This document shows positions 1-11,973 of a stretch of 64,000 nucleotides of DNA, piece by piece. The notes under the pieces are model-generated. The model saw nothing but the letters and a program-made list of their open reading frames with translations, searched no databases and was not told the DNA's origin. Source of the stretch: Undaria pinnatifida (lineage: Eukaryota; Sar; Phaeophyceae; Laminariales; Alariaceae); contig JABAKD010000013.1 in the NCBI GenBank assembly GCA_012845835.1, forward strand, positions 14,283,665 to 14,347,664, in the 5' to 3' direction. The translations under genes were made by a program, and so were the position numbers. How positions within the stretch are numbered: the stretch's first letter is position 1; the number at the start of each line of letters is the position of its first letter.

Positions 1-535
1 TCTACAGCACGGGACGCCTAATAGGAACACCTGGTACGGGGCAAAATAAGCAAGACAGGCTGAGATTTACAGGAAAACTGTAAAGTTGGCAGCCGTTATC
101 CTGAAGTTAGTGTAGAACACACCTTGTGTCACGTAAGGTATCCAGCTCGAGCAATCAGTCCTATTTGTTGTCCCTAGCGCTTGCAGATCATCCATGTATA
201 GGTGTACTGCTGTACTGCTGCTTTACGACTAAATTGCAGTCTTGTTTGCCCTGGTATGACCTTGTTAATAGGCCTGAAAAATAGGTTCGCTCTTCCTGCT
301 CCTGCCAGTTTCGATCTCCAGCCGATATTCCCACTCGGACCTTAGCCTCTGCTGTAGGCCTATCAGTCGGCAGGGGGGACGTCGTTCCGCTCGTGTTCTC
401 CGTTACCGTCGAGGAGCTATGCGCGTGAGATGCTTGAGGCCTGGAGAGGGTGACCGTCAATGCTTCCCCTTGGTTTCTATACTAATTGTAGTATTCATCC
501 GTCGGCAGGACCCCCCAGTATCGTTGGTCACAATA

Positions 536-970
536 CAGAATTCGCCGGTTCTGATCAAAACTGGCATTTCGAAGAAATGTGTTGACCTCGGTTTCCGGGG
601 CTTGCTTCTTGCGTAGCCACGTTGTTGTCGTGCATTTTGCGTTTCTATCTTTCGCAGCGGTTTTAGTACTCGTACGACGAGTAGTCTGTTTCCTTGGCAT
701 TGTTCTTTACTCGCGCTGAACATTTTATTGAATTCTGAACAAAACTGACATTTGAAGAAATATATTGGTGTTGAGGTTGGTTGCCGGGGCTTGCTTTTGG
801 AGTAGCCACCACGTTTTTGTTGTCGTACGTGTTACGGTTCGGCTTCACCTCGCGATCGTCGGCGGGATGCGAGACCGGCGTCCGTGACTTCCTGAAGTTG
901 TGTTCAAGGTTTGTCTCACGGTGTTAGTTGCCTGTCTCTTTGGCATTGATATTTACTCGCGCTGAACATT
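536..970. repeat. Diverged tandem duplication
   Basis: The segments 536-722 and about 730-970 are related. Both start with an AATTC, CTGA, CAAAACTG series, share GCCGGGGCTTGCTT or a close variant, and end with almost the same stretch (TTTACTCGCGCTGAACATT). The second copy has extra internal sequence of about 50 bp. No protein is evident. Confidence 0.7.
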
Positions 971-3269
971 CCTTTGTCGGATAGAAAATACATTAATCAT
1001 GCTGTTACACTAGTACACCGGCTGCAGAACTAGTGCTAACAGTTAACATCGTATTTTGTGCAAGTTTGGGTTCCGGTGCCAGCCGTCGGCTCCGTTTTGT
1101 ACATACGTATGCATTATAGGTGGTACTGGGTATTAAGTTGGGGCCGAAGTCATGACCAAACAACGAAATTTGAAATTCGCTTCGACCGACACTTTCCAGT
1201 GTTCGATGGCCTTGGAACCGTGTTGACTTAGCGTTGCGCGTCGGCGCAGAAACCTTGTGTGTGCATGTGTGCATTCTACGTGCAAAAACGATCTGAATCG
1301 TTGGTACCTTTGCGGACGTCACGTTCGGTCTGCAGCGGCAGCAACAGTCAACAGGAGTACGTTGACCGAGCCCGCAGCGAATAATATTCGTCATCTAACG
1401 TAGTTCATACACACATAACAACACATAACACACGTACCACACCTGCGTGCAGTCCAGGCGCACACACGTGTGTGTTTGTGTCGCGTGTGTACACCTCGAA
1501 GCGCATTATTGGAGGTACTATCTGTTATATCCATATAAGCACCAGCACGGCGGCGTTGTTCTGTATCGCACGATTTACACCGGGTTTTGTTTCAGGAAAG
1601 GCTTTGGCGCTTACGGTTGTCTCGAGGCATCTGCCCACTAAGCTGATTCAAGGCCTTCTCAGTTTTCAGCTCCTCTCAAGGGGCGATGTAAACCTAAGCG
1701 GTACGAGCGTACTAGCATGAGGTACCGTTGCCGGTATTTATGTATTGTATGCAAAGCAGCCCTAAAGCTATTCGTGAAGCTAGCTCGTACGTAGAGCTTA
1801 TCGGCATATCGGTTGTTGTTGGCTTATCAGTTGGGCGGAGAGAGAAGGGAAGTTCGAAGTTCTTGTTCCATCGTATATATATGTGGTGTAGAGCTTTTCA
1901 TCCATGCCATCTTTATGGACAGCACTGCTGTAGAGGCTGCACTGCGCTGTATGGCGGCGCTTCTCTCTTTTTGTGCATAGAGCGTTGTACCGGATCAATG
2001 GCAACTACTGCTGCTGTGCGGTAGAGAGTCCCTCTAAGCTTACTGTGTACTCACACGCTGTGCAGTACTGACTGCTGCGACAGCCTAATACCAGGTACCT
2101 AATACCCCATGAACGGCGTAGACCCGCCGCTTCCTTGCGTGCCCTTGAGCGATGGGAGTGTCGATAGGAGTGGAAATGTCTGTGATTCGTACAAGACATG
2201 ATGATATACATTTAGTCTAAAGCATGCCAGGTACCATGTAAGACACAATTTGCATAATACATACCCTGGTGTTTTGGGGTGAGGGTGATTTGAGTGGTAC
2301 CAGGTACTCTGTTGTACCTGGAAGTTGCTGTTGTAGTGAAATATCGTTTTCGCATGTCTGATACAATGGTGCCTGGTACGTAGTAACGCCGCCTCCAATG
2401 GTAGTCTGAATGTAGGAGTGTGATACAGTGCGATCGCGCCGGCGGTTCAGTGGATGCCCGTCAGCGTGAGTAGTGTTATGATATGACTCGTGTACGAAAC
2501 GGTCCATTTTCGTTACGCCGTAGCTTTCAAAGTTGATAATGTTTCAAAACTAACCCACCCTCCGAATTATCGCCACACTGCCTCCAGTCTGGAGACCGTT
2601 TCCCGTCTCTCGCGCACTCCTCTCGTCGTATGTCGTCGCTGTGATGTATTGTTCACTACCCTTCCATGCATGAGCAAGGACACCAGGCCTTCGGACTATG
2701 GCACAGCAGTGTGGTGGTGGGACTACTAATAGTTTACGGGTAGTTGTCTCCTGCTTTCTGTTTCATTTGCAGTGTATTATATAGGGCTGATTTCCATCCT
2801 CAGCTTCACGTGCGCCAACATTCGGGGCGCCCTTTATTGCCAAACGTACGGGGTCCCTGCAGAGTCTCGAGCGAATCGATCGTTGGAAATCGAAAGCGAG
2901 GCCGTCCCTACTGGTTTGCCTGCTACTGCTGATAGTCTTGCTTATCAATTAGATGTTGGGCCTCTTCGGGTTTTAGGGCTGGAGGCTGTGGGGACTGCAG
3001 TAGGGTTGGCTTGACGCCTCGAAGTGGCCGAATTGGGTGCAGTCGCTGACCCCTTGTAAGGGACAACAGTGCGTCGGGGCGGCAAGGTCCCTTGTGTACG
3101 GACATCGTCTAGCAAGTGTACCCCCTCGCTCCCCCCTCTAGGGCATGATTCGTTTTCCTGGGAAATCTGTGTGGCGTTTTTCCAAGCGGGAATCGGTGCA
3201 ATGATCCCTTTTAAGGGGCCTTGGGTTGCTTACTAATTGTTGTGTCCACTACAAGGGACGAGGTCCTTT

Positions 3270-3353
3270 AACCCTTTAATTACTGCGCCCACGATTTTTT
3301 GTGACGAAACACTTGGAATCCGTGTCGACTTTTGTTCCGGTAGTGAAAGGTTA
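3270..3353. repeat. MITE-like relic, AACCC(C)TTTA family
   Basis: The stretch begins AACCCTTTAATT and ends GTGAAAGGTTAAA, so its ends are inverted complements. The internal ACACTTGGAAT resembles the ATTACTTGGAAT core of copies at 34393 and 40513. It is a diverged member of the short palindromic family best seen at 40513-40598. Confidence 0.5.
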
Positions 3354-4089
3354 AAGTTGAGGACACAATGCGAGTAAATTTGATGTCCCGCACATACCGT
3401 TCTTCCTTAAGGTGGGGTCCCTTAAAGGGGGCCACCTACTGCATTGGGTAGGGGGCAATTGGCGAAGTTCTGTCGGTCCGGGTTTTCTTTCCTGAAGGTT
3501 AGTAACCGTGAACGCGAAATGGTTGAGTAGTGACCCCTCTTCTCTCGTACTGGACAACGGAATAAAAAAAAATAAACCTTGGAAGATTGCGGACGGAGAC
3601 TAATTACCATGGCACCTTCAGTAGTAGTCTGCAGTAGTCTAGCGGTAGAGCCTGAGTACTGAGTACAAGAAGAATATTTAGAGGAAGCTCGACCAACGAT
3701 CGTAGAGAGCGCTGCACCCGCGATGCGCGGAAAGGCACAGCACAGCCTCCAATAGAGCTTACCACTTTTTCGAGACGATGATTGACACACACTACACTCC
3801 TGTGTACGAGACGAAGGGGGTTTCACCGTACATGTACAATGGTTGTTTGTTGCGTTTCATTGGGTTAGGGTGAGGGAGAGGGTTGCCGCATACCTGGTAT
3901 ATGATTTAAAGACTATGTCAACCATTTTCTGGAATATGTGGCAAGGTACCCTCGAAAGGCAATGCTGCTGTAGCGATGGGAGCCGAGGGTCGGATATCGG
4001 GGGTTGTTGCGAGGGGCGGGGGACAGGGGCTGGAGCTCCACAAATCGATCGTCATATCATGTAGAATATCGCAGTAGCATAGACAAGCC

Positions 4090-4330
4090 GTACAATAAAG
4101 GTGTAGAATAGTGACGATACGCAGCAGTAGTTGTTGCTGTAGCAGCACTAGCAGCCGTAGAATGCCGAGTAATATGCACAACAGAGAAGCAGTAGTAGCT
4201 GCAGCAGCATAGTAAGCAGGTATATGGTAGTGGTAGCAATAGCGGTAGCAGTAGGGCGTAGTGGTGGTAGCAGCAGCAATGGCAGTAGCGGTATAATATT
4301 TCAGCAGGTATTTGTCTGTACAGTACTGCA
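4090..4330. repeat. Imperfect TAG/CAG triplet region
   Basis: Purine-biased sequence with many GCAGTAG, AGCAGCA and TAGTGG triplets, without a perfect long run. Reading frames open on both strands here are of low complexity and are taken as artefacts of the repeat. Confidence 0.5.
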
Positions 4331-5008
4331 TTATCTATCATGACAACACAAGTAGCTCTATTTTTGTTTTTCCTTGTCGTCTGAATATGTTTTGACCCAG
4401 CGGGAAAATCCTCTCTTCGTCCAGCAGAAAACACATTCCGTCCTCCGCTTGTAGTCCGCTGTATGACAGGAATACCCCGCCCCCCCCCCATCGCAACGAA
4501 TAACCCTACCTCCCTGGAGTACGCCCTTGAGAAGTTTAAACGTGGATGGCGTTGTAAAGAACTAACCGACACATCCGGCATCGGCACTTCGATTCGATGG
4601 GTCTAGAAAAACGTCGTATCTCGCCTGTGCCGTCCCTGTATACCCCGCTTGCAAGTGCCCACCGGCGGGCACCCAACCCCGACTCGGACTGCTTCGTCGC
4701 TGCCCCAATGCCTTCGCCACCCTCGTAGTGTTAGGGTTATGTTCATTCTTAGCTCCTTTCTCGTGATTTTTACGCGTTTTTCTAGAGAAGGATATCGGGA
4801 ATGAACATCTACCATGTTTTCCCCCCGGTTGTGCTCGTCACGCACGAATAAGGGGCCCAATTTTGCCACTTTTTTTGTGCTCTCAACAGCACCCACACAT
4901 CACCCACCATGTCTTAAGACTTTGCTGGAATCATTGATGTAGTACCACTTGTTCTTGTTCGCTTGTCCGGCGTCACTGCTCCTGCTCTTCGTCCCTCGCG
5001 GCAAACAG

Positions 5009-5079
5009 CGATCCGGCAAAACCTGGTGGACTGCATGCGGACACTACTGGATGCAGGGGATGCCTTGGGGATACCGCTG
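5009..5079 (+). CDS. G-alpha exon, helical domain start
   Basis: It encodes IRQNLVDCMRTLLDAGDAL followed by GIPL, matching the alpha-A helix of G-alpha proteins (pattern I..N....M..LL.A...LGI). The acceptor is AAACAG before 5009 and the donor is CTG followed by GTGAGC at 5080. It starts in phase 1, so an upstream exon must exist. The open frame continues upstream of the acceptor, so a slightly earlier start is possible. Confidence 0.75.
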
Positions 5080-8000
5080 GTGAGCGTGAGGGCAAAGGCG
5101 GGTTTAGGCCCCTTCGTGCTTGTTCGTGCCCTTGGGTCAGGGGAAGGTTCAAGTCGTGTTTGCCAAATTGCGTGCGGGGCCCTTGTAGACTGCCCCGGAT
5201 AACATACACAGCAGTGATTGCCTTGCGTTGTTGTTGGTCGTTGGTGGTGGGAGGTGGGGGTTGGGAGGCGGCAGACTCGGATCCCGCGTCAGCAGGGCAT
5301 GCTTCTCATATATACCTGCTCTGTGACGTGTTAAAGGAGGATGGCTCGGCTGGCAGCATCGCAGGGCTTTAAAGATGACTCTGAGGATCGACACCAGCTA
5401 TACGCGCTTGGTGGTAACATACCACTGTCTGGAAATATGTAAAAACAAACGTAAAAACGGACGAAAAGAACGACCGCAATACCTTCAAGCGACGAATAAG
5501 GGGTAAGAGTAGTTACAAACGAAACTACGCATTTCACCTGTGTAGGGCTGCTGTGGTATTGCTGTGGTATTGTGGTGTTGCTAGATGGTCCCCTGCTCGC
5601 CTATGACTCTCACGACAGCGCGAGATGGCTACATACATACCCCCAACACACCCCGCTTCGCACAACTAGAAAAGGTGCATCACCGGTCCAGCGCCGCGGT
5701 AGATTCAACCATTCTATATGGGACAGACGGCGAAATCAACGTTGTTTTCGTTGTTTTTCTTCCCTCAAGCGTTGCCTCTTCTCTCTTATGCTATACCCTG
5801 ATATATATGCCGGTACCGTATAGTACCAGGTAGTGGAGGAGAGCTGCTTTCTTGGGGGTAAAAACCTCGACATCCCCGCTTTTCACGTTCAGAAGTGTGA
5901 AGGAATTGCCTCTACCGCTACTTGCGGCACTGCTGTACAGCTGCTCCCCCCGGACCACAGGGACAGAGTGTCGTGTACGTGACGTTCGTAAATATCTGTT
6001 CGTGTGATTGGACTTCCTCGCCATAAGGAGGTAGTGTGCGATGCGTCTGTTGTCTGGCCCGGAATATCGCAAGTATAACAGCATGCCGTTAGAGGAAGTA
6101 GAGGGTGGACATGTAGGCAGGACGCCACGGGTATCTCCACCACTCCGCAAACCCACCACAGCAGCTGCCGAAGGTGTTTTCCCGTCCAGCGGTACGTTCG
6201 TTCCTGCAACGCTTGCATTCATACAACAGCGTGTGTAGTATGTAGTGTGTGTAGTGTGTGTTGGCTACTGCCGCCGCTGCTGCTGCTGCTGTTGGTACAG
6301 TACATTGAATTCGAGCGCAGTATCTCTCTGGTCGGGGGTCGGGGATGGGCCAAACCTCGACGGAAAGAATGGGGACACACAGCGGGACGCCGGACGAGTG
6401 GTATTAAACAGTCGGAACGCCTGCCAGAGGTGGGCGGCAGTAGCGGTGACGGCAGCTGCAGCAGCAGCAGCGATAGCAGCAGCAGCGATAGCAGCAGCAG
6501 CGATAGCAGCAGCAGCAGCGATAGCAGCAGCAGCAGCAGCAGCACTAGTAGCAGCAGCAGTAGTAGCAGCAACAGTAGCAGCAGCAGCACTATCAGCTAA
6601 AGCAGCAGTGGTTGCGGTTTTGGCGAACCGTTAAATGAGAGTTCCAGGGGGATCCAGAATCCCGTCGACGCTCAGGATTGTAGGTTATAATGGCCGCTGG
6701 CGGCGCATGCGCATCCGCCAGCTGCCGCAGTCGTCGGGGGTCGGCAGGTCGGAAGTCTCACCGTCCTTCCTCCCCTTGCTCTTTCCTGTTTCCGACTGCC
6801 GTGTCTGCACTACGTGCAGCCAGCTGCCGCAGTCGTCGGGGGTCGGCAGGTCAGAAGTCTCACCGTCCTTCCTCCCCTCGCTCTTTCCTGTTTCCGACTG
6901 CCGTGTCTGCGCTCCGTGCACGTGCCCGGGCGGTGGCGCATCAGGCGAAGTCCAGTCTGGGGGCGGAGGCGTCGCGCGTGCGGAACGTCGACCTCGTGTC
7001 GGGGGACATCACGCCCGAGATAGGACACGACGTCGTCAAGCTTTGGGAAGACGAGGGGGTGCAGAAGGCGTGGGCAAAAAAGGCGAGTTACTAGTATTTT
7101 TTTAGTAGACGATTTTTGTATCATGCTTTTCTCGGAGGTGCGAGTTGGGTTGGGGGGGGCGGCAGGGGAAGGAGGGAAGGGAGAGGGGGGGAGGGGGCGT
7201 ACTGCGGTGCGATTTGTGTTTCTTCAACGGCCATGCTGCAAGCCATGCCTTGGTTAGGAGCGCCGGAGTTGGCATAAGAGGTGGCGCGGTCGCTCCGTTG
7301 ACGCGCCTTGTCCGGTGCAACAAAGTCTCAAGACGGCCAAACGTTATCATGTACCGAGAGGGACGGGAAAGGAAGCGCGAAAAACCGCAGCATTGTAGAA
7401 AGTGGGATGAGCACTTCAAGGGAAAGGAAAATAGGTCGTGGGACCTGGAAGGCGGGACGCGAGCGGGGTCAAGGGGTTGGTTGTAGTGTGCGGTTTGACG
7501 GAGCGGGTTTCATCCCGGCGTTTTCGCGGTGTCGCTGGTAGTCGAAGCATCGCTCGTTTTTCACGCTTGTTGATCCGCTTTTTCGCGTTTTTTGCTGCGA
7601 CATGACATGCGGGAAGTCTCTATCACACGGGCAGTGCGAGTAGTGTACTGAATTCTGATGTCGTGCTGTGTTCTCATCATACAATGTTTGTGTCCAATCT
7701 CATGTCTCACGGAAGCTATGCACCTCTCACGAGGGCGAGTGGTAACAGGAAGGCGTATGTACTCTACGTACATCCTGCAGGCGGAGATCACCAAAAACAA
7801 CCACTCTCCGTAAAGAAACGCCGTAGTCACATGTTCTAGATTTGAGCTTCTGTCTTTCCTGGTTAATGTAGGCATGCGAGGTGGCATCTCGGGGTGTTGC
7901 GAACGCGCTTTCGCTGCGACGTGGTCATTCCTAACATTGGGTACGCGATGCGCTCTCCGCCCTTTTGGGGTCGTGTGTGTCGGTGCCAGCAGGACAAGTT

Positions 8001-11000
8001 CTGGATACTGGACAGCACGCCCTACTACATGAAGGAAGCCGTGCGATTGACCCAGGCGGATATGGAAGTAACGGAGGTGCGATGTGTGCCGTAGCCGTCT
8101 GCCGGCAAGGCGAAGGCGTTGTTTTGTTTTCATTTTTCGCAGCACTAAACGGGATCCGATTGTCGTCATCTTGTTTTTTTTTGTTCACTACTCTTTCACG
8201 AGCGCTGTCTGTGGCGAAGCTTCTCCGGCGGAAGAAAGAGGGCGCGTTCTCGCAGGGGGGGGGGGGGCGGGGGCTGTTCTTGGAGGGGGAGCGGGGGGGG
8301 GGGGGCGTGCTCGGATGGACGGGGGGGGCAACACGCCGTCGACACTTCTTGAATCCGGAGACGTAGACGCGCGCTTGCTGGCCCCTCGATAAGAGTGATG
8401 TGCTGGTGGCCGCGATAAGAGCGATGTTAAGTCGTGTTCATATGAGCACATCGGAGTGGGACGACAGCTTGTCGTACGTGGCACACGGTAGTGGGCAAAT
8501 CAACCGAAACTCCGGTACAATCTCCGTGATTTTTGCGATGCGATGTACTCTATAGCGCAACGGGTGGTCGTCAATCAAGGCTAGCGAATGAAAGCTGAGG
8601 CGTCGTGTCGTAACTCTGCTGTCATGTTGCCTCAGGCGGCGTCTCCCTGTGGTCATCTCTCTTGGCTGTGCTAAATAAAAGTGGACCTTGTTCGTACAAA
8701 CCAGGAATAATAAATATACTTGATCCTGGTCTGTGCCTTATGGAGATCCTGTTTGTACCGCAAATGATTAAACTGGGGTTTCCGGTTGAAGTTTGGTGGG
8801 TAGGGAAACGGGGACGGTGACGAGTCAACCCCGGGGAGATATTTTCCTTTCCGCCTATAGCAGGAAGCTTGTACGCGTGGCGTGCGATGGCTACATCTCT
8901 TGGCCCATGGTCTGATTTAACTATTAACTAGTACGATACCAAGAACTAAGTTGGGGATGCGAGAGCCTAGATGTACGACAGCCAGACTGCTATGGATGCT
9001 CAGTGGTAGTCTATGCACGGATTCGGCAAGATTTGGGGTGATATATTGTTTAATTTTTGCCCCATGTGAGCTCGAACCGTGAGGATAATCAATACCAGTG
9101 TTTCGTAAGACGAAGCTACGAAGTCTAGGGCGTGCCCACCTCCACATTACGAGTGATGCGCACTCGGCTTGACTCTTTAACATGGTGTCCAATCCGAGGA
9201 AACATGTGTGCCTTAGAAGGTTCCTGGGCGTTGATGGCGTATGTGCTTATGGTCGTCGTCGTCACGCCCCCCCCCCCCCTTCGTTCCCCTCCCTTATTCC
9301 GCCTCTTTTCTGTCCGAATCAATTTTGGACAGGAGGACGTGGTGATGACTCGCGTGATAACTTCGGGCGTGGGCACAATAGAGATAGGGGAGCCTCCGTA
9401 CAAGTACACCGTGGTGGACGTGGGGGGGCAGCGGAACGAGAGAAAGAAGTGGCTGCACTGCTTCGACGATGTCAAGGCGGTCGTTTTCCTCGTCAGCCTT
9501 GCGGGGTACAATCAGGTAAATCACAAGTCGCATGCTACGATAGGGCGGGGTGTACCCAGGTAGATACGAGGCGGGAGGGGTACAGTTGCATGCTACGATG
9601 GGGTGCGGTACAACCAGGTAATGAGCGGGGGGGGGGGGGGGGGGGGGGGTACTCAATTTTTACATGGCCGTAGTCGTATGACCATATGGTATGACCCTCG
9701 CATCCCTACTATGCCGGGACGGAGCACGTCGGGTTTTCACTAACCAGGCAGACATTGCTTGCACCAAGCGCGAAGCGCCGTTAGGTGTTCGGCGAGTCGT
9801 GTGAAGGGTGAATTGCATCCTTCCAAGAACCGCTCGTAAGACGGACTTCGGCACCTTGAGCCTACTTCCTTGCTTATGAATGACAGCGCCATGGAGTTAC
9901 TTTGTTTTCTGGTGTGACCACTCCAGAGACGGCATTGGGTATTACTATGTAACTGCCCCGTGGGTGCCTTACCATATTCGCACTACGTGATGCGATCATT
10001 CCCCTTGTGCGGAGTTAGGGTTATCTACGCCGCACAATATGATCTAACTCGATAACCATCATGGTGACCGCAAAAAAAAAGAACAGAAAAAAGAAATAGA
10101 AAAATGGTACGCTTGTTGTCTAGCTCACGCAGTGACTGGCATGTTTTACAGCGTCGTTGCAGACCAACGCCGACCCCAATATAATACAATGTTTTACACG
10201 GTGCCAACCGAGGCCACCTATTACATACATATTAAGGGAGGGGGGGGATAACACAAAGCCTGGGGCTTGCGGGGGTGCAACCGGGTAATTGCGCGGGGGT
10301 ACAGCTGTATGCTACGATAGGGTCGGGTGGCGTGCAACCAGGTAAACGCGCGGGGAGAGGTACATACTGCAAAAACGGGGGCTTGCACGAACGGGGTGAT
10401 CCTGATGTAGTGTTGACTATGGGTCAGCGGCAGACTGTCATCCTCGCTGGCGGTTGCGCTAGGGTTCGAACCTCGGCTGGCGCATTTGATCATACAGGGT
10501 ACTTTTTTTCTGGGCTTTTTCCGCCGCCGAAAGCGCACGATCGTCGGGTGGTTAAATTCGATGCTAATCAAAGAGAAAATGAAGGGCACGCATGCTGGGG
10601 GGGAAGAAGTGACGACACCTGTGACCACGGCTTGTCCAGAATGTGGCAAGTAAAAGTGATGATGAAATAAAAAATAAAAGTGTACCTGCCCGTTTTTATA
10701 ACTGGGTCGAACATTGGAAGCGGCGCGCGGGCGTGTCGACGGTGGCTCCGCTCGCTAGAAAAGAGGAAGAGCGAAAGCTCTCGTCCTCTTATTACGGAGA
10801 TGTATTGTAACGAAGTAGGACGAAGGTAAGGACAAAGCAAGGGCGCAACGAACGTAAAAAAAGGCAAAGTATCCATGTTTCAGCCGCGCTCTCTTCTTAT
10901 GTGACGGCTGTGCTCGTCTGAACTTGTGTAGCGTGAAGACCAGGCAACAACATATTCACAAATGACGAGATAATAAAACACAACGGAGATCTCCTCCCCC

Positions 11001-11891
11001 CCCCCCCCTCTGTTTTTGTAGTTCATCTCTTCCTGCTAACAGTGGATTTCCGTAATAGTATCTACGTTGACGCATCTACCGGGCGAAGACTATGACAGTG
11101 GCTCTGTTGCCATGGGAGAAAGGAGCCCGTTTAGCTTCTTGTCGTGCGTGCGGATTTGGCTACCACGCCGGCGGGTAGCAGGACCGTCATCGTTGCGCCT
11201 ATATGGCATGTGCCATGCATTCCCAGCGGTGGCTTATTGTCGAAGCGTAACGAAGTACGCGGTGCCCACGCCTCATTTCCCGTCGAGGAGACTTCGGACC
11301 TCTATTCTCGTGGAATTGACAAACTTTTCATGTTTTTCAGCGGCCGCTTTTCGTAATGATCTCCTTTTAGCACTGCAACACGTAATACACTTATTCGGAG
11401 TAGTTTGTCCTCGACATGTGTTTTGTACATGTGTTTTGTGTGAGCTTCTGCCGGGGTTAAAAGCATCCAGCCACTCTACAGCTTTCCTGAGCTTAGGCGC
11501 GATGTTTGGCGTTTGAGCCACGAGGACACTTGGCCCGCCCCCAGTCCGCCTCTATATGAATATTTCGTTCACCGGGTGCGATTAACATCCTTCCTGCTCG
11601 GTGAGTAATTCGTGCCCGGCGTTTGAAATGTGTTCGAGCGTCGGTGTGGAGAATGTTGGAGCCGCCCCATCCCCGACTCTATTCGCCTTCTGGTTGTGTA
11701 ACTCCTCTATCGGTTAGTGGTCAACCGTTTTGTTTGGATGGTGTTTTTTCTCTCTAAGGTTATGTTTGAAGACTCTACACAGAACCGATTGCTGGAGGCG
11801 CTGGATCTGTACGAACAAGTCGTGTCGAATCCAATGTTCAGGTGAGGGTGTTTGCCTCGGGGTGGGTTTGTCCATCTTCGCACTTTTGGCT

Positions 11892-11973
<82 letters not shown>

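Larger units (their letters stand above)
1..5008. other. Non-coding region upstream of the G-alpha exons
   Basis: No exon with recognisable protein similarity and matching splice sites was found on either strand. The stretch holds the tandem duplication at 536-970, a small inverted-repeat relic at 3270-3353, an imperfect triplet region at 4090-4330 and several TACCAGGTA motifs (about 30, 2093, 2228 and 2298). The missing 5' exons of the G-alpha gene, with the P-loop, were looked for here and not seen. Confidence 0.5.

Noticed and set aside
3161-3200. GKSV-containing frame as a possible G-alpha P-loop
   Set aside because: The context (FPGKSVWRFSKRE) lacks the GxGES part and the following KQM segment.
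6245-6634. Long poly-Ala, poly-Ser and poly-Leu frames
   Set aside because: They are the three translations of one AGC triplet repeat in an intron.
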